A DNA stretch of 64,000 nucleotides. Source: Lagopus muta (taxonomy: Eukaryota > Chordata > Aves > Galliformes > Phasianidae). This document shows, piece after piece, positions 36,043 to 46,200 of this stretch; within the stretch, counting starts at the first letter, position 1, and each line of letters begins with the position of its first letter. The position numbers were made by a program, and so were the translations under genes. The notes below the pieces were generated by a model that was not told where the DNA came from, ran no database searches, and saw nothing but the letters and a program-made list of their open reading frames with translations. Location of the stretch: contig NC_064443.1 of assembly GCF_023343835.1 (NCBI RefSeq), forward strand, positions 18,301,501-18,365,500. Direction: 5' to 3'.

Positions 36043-36359
36043 TCACTGAAGAACTGACCCAGCAAAGGTGTTCCGTGAGAAAAAACATAGCCTCTGACAT
36101 TCCAGAGAGGCTGCAGAAGGAGCAAGAGATTGACAACATGACTGCTGCAGTAGAAGCAAAGAGGGGTGCCTGCAACACTTCAGACACCAAACTGGTCATT
36201 TGCAGACTGGGATGGAGCAGAACATCCCCAGGTCACCCCTGCTGTCTTCTGCGCACCTCAGCTTCGCGCTGGCAGGCTCTGTGGGAATTATTTTATGTGC
36301 AACTCCTCACATACTGCTGCTGCTCTTCTGTGCACCAAGAACAGAGCTCTGCACGCTGA
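36043..36359 (+). other. Exon-like open segment (TEELTQQ...IPERLQKEQEID)
   Basis: After a CATCCTCCACAG acceptor the + strand stays open for about 105 codons to TGA at 36357-36359. The first part reads TEELTQQRCSVRKNIASDIP and ERLQKEQEIDNMTAAVEAKR, helical and protein-like. The part after about 36,230 is cysteine-rich and looks less like coding sequence; a weak CAG|GTCACC donor lies at 36231. No family is recognised. It may belong with the exon-like segments upstream. Confidence 0.2.
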
Positions 36360-36797
36360 TAGCAACAGGCCCAGCTCCTCATGTTGGCTGCAACGACTGT
36401 CCTTCCACTGCTGCCCAAAGCACTGTGCCTACATGCACCCAGTGTTCTGGCCCTTGCCTGCCTTGGCTGCTCAGCTCTGCCAGAGATTAGATTTGATTAC
36501 ATGGGAATTCATTAGGATTACCTAACAATATTAGGCACCATTATTCTGCCAAATTTCTGATGAGTAACGGCTTTGTAGTACCGCAGCCAGGGATGGCAAT
36601 AGCACAGCTCCACCGCCGACCTCCGCTTCAGTTTCTAGGCGGCGGACCTCAGCTTTGCACATCTGTGCTTAGCAGCACCGGTTCAACTTCTTCACGGTAT
36701 TTCGGTGCAGGAGCAGCACGGTGGGCAGTGTGTTGGCAGCCCTGAGCCAGGCCTGCTCCTGCAGCTCCACAGCAGGCCGGGCAGCGGGCATCGCACG

Positions 36798-36849
36798 GCC
36801 TGAGGTGACCGAGGCCAGGTGCTGCGCGCTGCCTGAGGTGACCGAGGCC
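36798..36849. repeat. Small direct repeat: 19 bp x 2, 33-bp period
   Basis: GCCTGAGGTGACCGAGGCC occurs identically at 36798-36816 and 36831-36849. Both copies contain TGACC half sites. It lies in the GC-rich shoulder upstream of the ITPR1 promoter. Confidence 0.9.
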
Positions 36850-36987
36850 GCAGGTGGGCGGGGGACATTTCCCGCCCTGTACACCACAGCCGAGCTCTGG
36901 ACGTGCCCGCCTGTACCCCACGGCAGGCGGAAAACTGCGGTGCGACCACAAACCGCATCTCCAGAGGAATATTTTAAGGACAAATAG

Positions 36988-37002
36988 TTTATTTACAATA
37001 AA
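36988..37002. terminator. Back-to-back AATAAA hexamers on both strands
   Basis: TTTATT (AATAAA on the - strand) at 36988-36993 and AATAAA on the + strand at 36997-37002 are separated by three bases, about 255 bp upstream of the ITPR1 TATA box. They could end transcripts arriving from either side; usage is unproven. Confidence 0.3.
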
Positions 37003-37158
37003 CAAAAGCGAGCATCGCTTATTTCCCACTGCTGCTCGCTGCTATCAGTAGCGGCGTCGGCCCGTGGCGCCGACAAGGACCCCAGCCTGGCAGAGCGCTC
37101 CCTCAGGGAACTCCGCTGCGGGCCCGCGCTCCCGGCCCGGCTGTGGGCGCGGCGCGGT

Positions 37159-37264
37159 GCACGCTGGGAGCCGTAGTCCTGTCAGGGCGCTGCCCGCCTC
37201 CAGCGCGCGGCGCGGGGAGCGGCCGGGACTCCGCTACCCAGAAGGCCCTGCGCGGTTATATAAA
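37159..37264 (+). promoter_or_regulatory. ITPR1: ITPR1 core promoter: two inverted ZNF143/THAP11-like sites and a TATA box
   Basis: Element 1 (37159-37177, CTGGGAGCCGTAGT core) matches the reverse of the 19-bp ACTACAATTCCCAGAATGC-type element at 14 positions. Element 2 (37228-37246, ACTCCGCTACCCAGAAGGC) matches the forward form at 14 positions. TATATAAA at 37257-37264 lies 31 bp before a CAGT initiator at 37287-37290, which sets the likely start at 37288. The whole region is CpG-rich. Confidence 0.6.
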
Positions 37265-37287
37265 GCGCGGCGGCGCGCTCGGGGCGC

Positions 37288-40200
37288 AGTAACCATGTGG
37301 ATGCGTGGCTGAGGCGGCGGCAGCTCGGCGCAGCCTTCATCCTAACGGAGCGGGCAGCGCCGCCGGCCAGCATGGGGCTACACCGCTAGCCCGCCCCGCG
37401 CGCCGCAGCCAGGTAGGGATGGGGGAAGGGCGGCGGGTCCGGCGGCAGCCTGCTCGGTAAGGCGACATTGCTGCGGGTGGGAGAAGCGGCGGTGTGGGCA
37501 GCGCGCGGGGCAGCGCGCGTGGCCGCTGTGCGCTTCGGCTGTTAGCAGCGCCGTGCCTGTGCGGGCGCTCGGGCTCCTCACTCCTCCGCTGCCCCGGGGC
37601 GCCTGGCCCCGCGGTGCCGTCCCGGCCCGAAGGCCCCGAGCCGGGCTGCCTGGCCGTGTGCGGGCTGTGAGCTGCTGAGCCCGCTCCTTCCCGGCCGAAG
37701 TTCCTCCGTGCTCGCGCACTGCGCTGCTCCCCGTGCTGCGATGTGAGCCCGTTTCCTCGCACGGCGCTGCGGGCCCTCGGTGCCCCGCGGTTCTGATAAT
37801 GGTAATGGGCCGCCGGCTGACCGCTGCGGGGGGCGAGTAGCGGCTGTAACGGGGCGCTTTGGAGCGAGCCGGGACTATGGATCAAGAGGGGCGGGTGGAG
37901 CGGGGCCGGAGGAGACCGTAGTGATGGAGGAGAACCTCCGCTGAGAGGGAAGGCTGAGAGCTGGGGAGTGCAGCCTGGGGAACAGAAGGCTCCGGGAGTC
38001 CTCGCTGCGGCCTTCCGCTACCTGGAGGGAGCCGATAAACAGGAGAGAGACTTTGTGCGTGGTCTGTTAGCAGCAGGACACGGGGAGTGATTTTAAACTG
38101 TAACGGGGAGATTTAGATTGGGTATGCGGGGCCAATTCTTGCAGTGAGGTTCCGGCAGTGCTGCACCATCCCTAGAGGGGCCCTGGGCAGCCAGAACGCG
38201 GCGGGGATTGGGGCTGGGGGGGCTTTGAGGGCCCTTCCAACCCAACCCTTCTGTGCTTCTTTGATAACCAGATGTCAAAGCCAGCAATTTGTAACGGTGT
38301 GAATGGGCGGTGATTGGTGTGCGTCAACAAAAAGGAGTCATTGTGAGTATAAAAAACACAAACAATTCCGTTGTTTTTTCCAAACAAGTTGTTACAGGAG
38401 TGCTGTAGGGTAGAACTGTTTATCTAGCTAATTACTTTTAATGTTTCTTAGCCTTTTTTTTGTCAATAATGTTTTTTTCTTGTTAAAACACCTTGTTCTG
38501 CCCTGAGGCTGGAGACTTTGCCCAGCTGTGTTTCCCCTGCTCCCACCTGCTTGTTTTGCAATGTTCATTAAGCCTTGAAATAGGGAAATGGGTTTTCTCT
38601 GAGAGAGGTTCATAAATTAGGAACTAAACCAGCAGAGTAACCCTCGTTTGCCTTTGCAGTTGTGGGGTGGAGCTTAAGTGTGGGAAATTGTCTTCTAAGA
38701 TTTGCTTGCTGTGAGCAGCAGCATTGGAGCGTGGAGAGCATGAGGGTGCACAAGTGGCTGGAGCCTTTGGTAGTGGTTGTTGGAGCTGCAGGTGTGAGGA
38801 AGGGCACCCAGCATGAGTCCCTGGTTGTAAATGGAGGAGGGGAAGTCAGTAGGGTCATATGGTGCTGCACTGTGGAGATGGAAGCTATTGAAGCCAAATT
38901 TGTGTTTCAGTGCTGTGTAAAACAGGACCCAGACATGCAGAGCCCTGTCTTGTCATCTTGTTCTGCCCTTTGGATGGAGCAGTCAGTGAGCTGACAGTGC
39001 TGCTCCCCAGTGATGCTGTGCAAGGTCCTTTGTGCATGGTGTGCAGTGCAACAAGTGGCAAAGACACTTGTAATGAGAACTGTGGTGCTGTTAGGCTGTA
39101 GCTGTGAAGGCTGCTGTGGTTGTAGGGCTGTGCCTTGGGGCGGAAGGGATGCAGGACCCCATGGGGGATGGAATGGAAGCAGCTCACAAAGCAGCTTAGG
39201 GAGATCGAAGGGGCTTAGAGCTGGGAAGTGGTGTGCTGGGAGAAAGTTATGTAAATGCAGCAGTTCTGTCATAGTGTGGCTGTGATATTAATCTGGGTAC
39301 ATAAATATTTTCCTTATGGAATGTTCCAAGTGAGTTTCTGCTTCTTGACGTAGTACTTTCACTTATTCCAAATGAGTTTCTGCTTCTTGACGTAGTACTT
39401 TCACTTATTCCTATTGCTTCGGTAGCTTTTTATTGTGTAATAGTGCAGAAGATGAGTGGGAAAAACTCTGAGCAGTTCTGTACAGCCCCTGTATTGAGCC
39501 TGAGTGCACACAGGTGCTGCTTTACAGGTGGTGTCAGGCAGGGAACTCCACTGGCAGATCCTATCCGTGTCTGTGGTGACTCAGAGTGGTTCCATCATGC
39601 ATCTCCTGTTTGGGAAACTGTAGCTCCAACTGGAATGAAGCTGCAGAATTCAGCTGTGTGTTCTGAACCTAGCTGTGGTTTTTGGTGAAGCCTATCAAAA
39701 CTTGCATGAGAACCAACTTATTTTTCCTTCCTAACAGTGCTGTATAGTGAGGAAAAAGTCACTGTAGACCTGGGCAAGTTAACCCTGTAGGGAGAAAAAT
39801 GTGTGAGAAGTGTGTGGAAGCAGGCGTTCCTTTGCTGGCGCACAGCTTGCAGCAGTGTAACTCCGTCCCTGAATGCCAGAATGCTCCCTGGGGGGGTGGA
39901 GCAGAGAGCTCAGAGTTTGTGCTCCTAGCATCATTGCTGAACAGATCTGCAAGGGCTGGTAAAAGCCTCTGAGAAGCCAATTTTTGGATTGTTAAAGTGT
40001 TTAGGATGTTACAGTGTTTCTGCTGCTGGAGTAACCTGATACCGGTTCTCCCTATAACCTGAGTTATAGGGGAAGAGGCCTGGATGCTGAATCTGGATAC
40101 AATGGTGTGTACTTAAAGGATTCATTGCTCTCCTCATCCCTGCCCTGTGCAGGGTGTGTGAAGGCAGAAGGCAGTGATCTCTGTCCATGTACACTCAAGA

Positions 40201-43200
40201 AATTTGATCACAGTAGGCCAAAAATGTATGCTGCCAGAGGGCTGTGGCTTCTTTTTTAATAATTTCTGGGAATTGCTTAGTAGCAGTTTAGTATGAATGT
40301 TCAACAAATATTTGGTTTGCATCCTGGCAAAATTTTTCCTCCTCTTGAAAAATTCAGACATCTGCCAGGAAGTTCTGAAGAAAGAAGTGTTAATTGTAGT
40401 ATTGTGGTGTCTGTGCCCTGTCTGCAGCCCATGCAGACACAGGGGCAGATGCTGCTTGCTGATGGTGCTGATCTGAAGGGTTAAGTGAAAACTGATGTAT
40501 CTTCTGATGGACGTAAATCCAGTTGGCCACTCCTCCATCTGCAAGGGTTAAGCAGATTCAGTTGCTGATGCTCTTTATGAGCTAAGTTGGTACGGTATTT
40601 CAAGACTTCGCTTCGGAAGAATGACTCGTGCTTGAGTTCTAGATGATTGCTGGGAGGCCAACATGTTCACCCAGCCCGAGAGCTTGAGCCTCCCCTGCAC
40701 CGCAGCCACAGCGGCTGGGTTTTTGGGTCAGGAGGGTGCAAAGTAGGTCCCCTGGCCACCAGTGGTTGCCCACGTGCTGGTCATGTGCTGGCAGGGGCTC
40801 CTCCTCCCCGGCGCCTTGTCCCAGGCACTTGGGCTCTCTCTTCAGACCTGGTTGCCTGCTGAGGTGTCCAGGAGGGAAGGAGCCAGCTCACCCCATAGGG
40901 CTGCTGCAACTGTGAGCCGGGTACGACTCAAGTCTTCAGCTGGAGAGCCCTGCTAGGGGAAGAGAAGCGTTGGCACTACTGCCAGTGGGGACCTGAAGCT
41001 ACCAGGAGCCATCCTGCAAAGCCCAATCCTGGAAGGAGACTCCAGTGACACCATGGAGGGCAGAGAACCTCCACCAAGGTAAAGGAGGAGGTGGGAAGTA
41101 CAGCACTCAGGATAGGTGGAAGAGTTGTGTGAGGACAGTCTGGGGAGATGGACAGGCAGAACAAAAATGCTCCCCTAGATGTAGAGATGTAGAGTATTTG
41201 CCAGAAACTTGCATCTCTTGAAGGAAGAAGTGTGGGCTGTAGGAGGCAGCCCATCGTGAGTGAGGTCTGGTAGGTGTATGGCTATGCAGACTGCAATGTT
41301 TTATGTGTTTTCCTGGCCAGGCTTCAGTGGATGCTGTAAACCATGCTCACTCTCCTTATTCCTGACATTGGTTGCTCCATTTCTTTTGGCATGTTCCAAG
41401 TCTCTCCTAATAAAATATTCTGGAAAACGCTGTGTGCTCATAGGGCTTCACCAGGAAGCTGGCATCTAGGCTGCTTTCTCCCACCAAGTCTAGAGCCAGT
41501 AAGTATGGGCTTCAGTAAGCATCAACTTCAGCAAGTGCTGCCCACTTCTAATGGAATTAAAAAGTTGCTGTCAGGTCACATTTGGTTTGAAACTTTAAAA
41601 ATGATTTGTGCCCTGACAGCGCATCTCTAATAGGTGCTCTTTTTTGGCTCCTGCCTGTCAGTGGGATCTGTCAGCTGTGTTTCTGACATCAGCCTGATGG
41701 CTGTGGTGGGAGATGCCTGTCACAGCATACTGCTGCCCAGTGCCTTGTTAGGGGTGTTTAGGTGGCTTTTCTGTAATGGCCAGGTGCCTGTTTGTCCACC
41801 TGGCTGCTCTGGACAAGTAAAAATAATCAGTGTCATGCATATTTATTGTGTGGAGGATGTTCTTGAGGTTAAAGTTGACCAAATCTGTTCCTTTATCAGT
41901 TTCTCCCCTTTCATTAAATTGTGCTTCATTGCACCTATTCAGTATTACCTTTTGAGTAACTTTCTAATTGTAATGGCAACTGTAAATAAATGGGTTTTTC
42001 TGCTCAGCAGTGAAAGGTATGGCTAGAACACAATTAACTTGGTCATTGTCAAGCTGGATGAATTTAAGAGGTGTGCAGGGAGCCCTTCATTGGCTCAGCC
42101 TGCTGCGTGCCCGTTGCTAAGTCCTGTGTGCTGCTGCATCCTTCTCCTCATCCTCCACCTGCAAGCTATAGAAAAATCTGCTGTGTTTAAGCGTTAAGAC
42201 TGAGAAATACTTCCTCTGAGAAAGTGCGTTTCTCCTTTTTAATCTAACAGTTCATCAAAAGAAAACTTGTCTGTGGATAGCAGGCTTCTGGACATGAGAG
42301 GCTGCAGTTAAATGGAAAACAAGATCGTGTGGTAGATAAACATACCGTGCTGATATCTTTTAAAATGTGTAATCTGTACAATGACAACACCTGTCCCTGC
42401 TGCTGGAGCCTGCAGCCTTTGCTCCGTGGCCCAGCCCTGCTGCTTTCCCTTTCCCACTGGGCTGTGTGTGCTATGGTCTGTTAAGCCAGGCTTTGAAAGT
42501 GGCAGCGCTGCATTTTGCAGCCCCAGAAGAGTGCTTATTCACTGGGTGGTCTTTAAAAAGGAGCTTCCTCCTTGCTTTAGCTGCTTTAATGGAATTCTTA
42601 TGAACCTTGCTGACAGCCCTCCGGGAGGAAACCTTCCTTCGTTCTTTTTTAAATTGAAATAAAAATGGAGAGCAGAAGCTTTTTTGTTTCAGTTTTTATG
42701 ACAGGAATCGCACCTGTAAAAATAGGCACAAAATGCTGGGAGGATCCCATCTCAAGCATGTAGAAGTCATTAGAAAAGTGTATGTTAGGAGCAACATTAG
42801 ACTGAGGCTGTAGGTCCGACTTATGGATCGGATCTTCTTGTGCAGTTTCAATTTGCAGAGGTGCTCCAGCGCCCAACTTTCACTGAAACCCTGGGAGATC
42901 AGGAGCGTTTAGAAGTAATCTGCATGGCCTGAGGCAGAAATATCAGCGGCACAGTTCTGCTTGATTCTGTCCCTTAGGTGTGCGTGGTCTGCTGGGTTCC
43001 CATCTGACCAAGTCTTTGTGATGCTGGTGGTGCCTGCTGAGTGAAGGCAGTCCTCATATGCATGGTGATGGCTTTTGCCATTAAGCAGTCCTTTGCTTCC
43101 TAGCTTTTGTTGTCTCTACTCTTAAAAACGGCTTTCTTTTCTGTTAAAAACCAAACCTGATCTATGGCTGCGGAGCTTCCTGTCTGCAGCATTAACCTGA

Positions 43201-46200
43201 AGCAGTGCAGCACAGTTTGAGATCTGATTCCTGCCTAAACAGTCTAAATAGGGAAGACGACTTTGATAAGTGCTGCCCCAGTTTCTGAAAAGTACGTATA
43301 AGATCACAAGTCTCTACTTAATTGAGCAGTAAACTACAGTGAAAATATGATAATAGAGAACAGAGCACGTCATGGGACCGCAAGGCACAGCGAGGAGCTT
43401 TCTTGCTCGAAATAAACATTATTAGAGCCATCTTCAAAAGATAAAGTCGTTTGTATCGCAGTTGCTGGAGATCTGCTGTCAGTGATGAGATTTAGTGGGT
43501 CTTGTTTATTTTACAAATAGGATTTGCAGTCATAGGGTAGAGTATTAAAATCCCACACAAAGCAGATGCATGAGATGTGGTATCTGCAAAATAGCTTGAA
43601 ATTCTTTCAGAAGCCTTTCAGTGCTCAATTGCTGAAGGTGAGGAATAGCATCCTGCAGGAGTTTTGTTTCAGTGGTTCCCATCTGTAAGGAGGAACTTCA
43701 GACAGGGCCTCAACTCTTGCTCAAGGAAAACAAGCCTCCAGCATTGCTCTGAAGCCTGTTTGCTTCTGAGTGTGAAGATTGGGATGAGTGATGGGAGAAA
43801 TTAGTGTGATATGTTTACAAAGCAGTTGCATTTCCTATTCCGAGATCTTCAAAAAGCAGATGTCTCATTAAGGTATTTGATATGTAACAGTCATTTTGAT
43901 TTCTAAGTGTTTTCACTGCTAATTCTGCTTTAGCTGCCATTATGAAGTGTGTTTGCATGGGAACACGAGTTGAAATCTCCCAGCTGAGATTCAGTGACAG
44001 TATCAAACTTGCTGTGGCTGAATCAAGGTCACTGGGCTGAGCACATGGCCTGCCTGCACTGCTCCTACTTGTTGGCATTCACTGTGTGCAGTGCAGCCCA
44101 TTTTAAGGGTGTGCGAGATGGAATCTGTATGGATGCGACCAAAAATGGGCCCTGTGTTTCCTATGGTTGCTGTCCCATCACAGACTAGGCTCCAGCATGG
44201 AGCAGCAGGGCAGTGCTCATGCTAACACTCGAGCTGTTCCCTTTGCTTTAGTTTGCTTCCTGATTTAGTTAATGCACTCTCATGGCCAGTCCCATGCATC
44301 AAAGCTATAGGAGGGCAGAATGACTTTGAGAGGTGCGCCTTGCAGATTCTGCGGGGTTCTGTATTTGCTATTTGTGTTTATCTTCTTAAATAGGGACTTA
44401 GTTCTGTTTTCCTGTGCAGGTAAATTGTGCATAAAATGTATCTGAAGACACACTGGCTTTTACGTAGATGATAGGCGGGTTGAAGTCATTGCCTGCATAA
44501 CTGGAAGAATTTAAGCTGTCAGGGCTTAAAAAGAAAAATAGTAGGAAGTGTTCATCTTTGAGGTGTTTTTCTGTGCTCATGGGTAAATACAGCCAACTTC
44601 CCAATGCAACAGCCTGCCTCTAGTTCATATTCCATTTCTCATCTCAAGCATTGCACAGTTTGTCAGTATTCCTCCTTTTCCCCCAAAGCAGAAGCGCCTT
44701 TGTCTCCTTTAACAACTCGTGTTGCTGCTGCCCACCATGCAGCCATCTGTGTTACAAACCTCCAACACGTGTCTGGAGAAACCCGGCTCACCTTTTCCGT
44801 GCCCGTATGCCCGCATTGCTGCGCTGCTGTCATCTCCTGACCTTCCATTTGTGAAGGAGTTTTAGTTCAGCTCTGATGACGTCATGACAGAGCTGCCAGG
44901 AATTGGTTCTGTGCAGCACCAACGGTGCCCCTGGGGTCCTCCCCTCTAGTAATAATCAATGGCTCTTGGCACTGGCATATCTAAAATAAACAAATTTCAG
45001 AGTGAGGCTTATGTTTATCTACAGAGCACAATTGCTTTTGGAGCAGTGATTTTGCTTTGAACACCACCACGGCTGTGCATGCAGGAATCCCCATCCCTTG
45101 TTCCTCAGGGGTCACTGCTGCCAGCCTGTGCCCGGTGCTGTGGATCCCAGGTGTGGGAAGGTCTGCATGCCCCAGCCGTGCTGTGAGCATGGCTGTGTGT
45201 GCCCAGGCTAACAGAGCTTTCCCTCCGGGCTCCCCGACACAGGGAACACACAGACCTCCATACAGCTGACATTTTGGGGTCACACTGACGACCGGTTGCT
45301 TTGACAGGGTTTTCAAGCTGGTCACCTGGGAACGTTGCTTTTGAAAAGCTTAGAGTTGTTTTTTTGTCTCAGATATCCTAGTCGTCCTAAGACTCAGAGG
45401 TGGCAAATACCCAATTTCTGTTAGTTTAATGCAAATAATTGATTAACCAGTGGACTAATTTTGTTAGGCATCACTAGTGCTTGGGAGGAGGCTAGGAAAG
45501 CAGCTTACAACTAAACAGAGCTGCTTTGGAAATGATTCCCTTCATGTGAGACCACGATGTGGGTCACTCAGCCCCTCGCCCCACCTGCTGGAACCTGGGG
45601 GGAAATGCCAAGTGAGGAAATAGTTACTGCGATGCCAAAATCTGATTGCACATCCTTAGGCCTGCTTCTGTTCAGTGGTCTGGGATATCAGGGTTTGTTG
45701 GGTTTGGGTTTTTTTGTTTTTTTTTTTTTTTTCAGAGAAAAAATTGATTTCCACTAGAAAAGAATAATTTTGACCTGCATGTTTTCTTGGAAACTGCTTT
45801 GGTAAACATCTGCCTCTTCCAAAGGAAAATAATGCAGTCCTGGGAAGTAATTCCTGCTGAAAGGGATCCTTACTTGCCGTGGTAAAACGGAGGAGTTGAG
45901 AGCTAGAAATGCAGTGTGTGTAGGGATGCTGTAACACTGCACAGCCCCAAGGCCCCGAAGTATCAGAAATCAGTGCAAGTGTCCGAGCAGAGCGGGCGTT
46001 GTGCCCCCGGAATTACCGCACTTCTATATGCTTGGCTGCTCCTTGCTTGGGATCTGTGAGCTTAAGGCAGAGCTTTCATTTTGAGGATCTGGAAGTTTGT
46101 TTTGTTAGAAGTTTTTGTAGTTAACTTCCAAGTCAGGAAATCAGGAAAGCTGAGATTCTGGTGATGCTAATTCAGTCTTTCTGCCTGTATCTGATGTTTC

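Larger units (their letters stand above)
37288..37412 (+). other. ITPR1: ITPR1 5' UTR exon 1 (predicted)
   Basis: It begins at an initiator 31 bp after the start of TATATAAA and ends at CAG|GTAGGG (37412/37413). It is 125 nt, GC-rich, and holds two five-codon upstream ORFs. Assignment to ITPR1 rests on position, strand and donor site, not on a transcript. Confidence 0.55.

Noticed and set aside
37337-37885. 182-codon - strand frame at the ITPR1 CpG island
   Set aside because: Compositionally biased (Arg/Pro/Ala/Ser), overlaps the promoter and leader, no motif.
45709-45760. Possible splice acceptor after the T16 tract
   Set aside because: No coding-like open segment or donor follows; it is a homopolymer coincidence.
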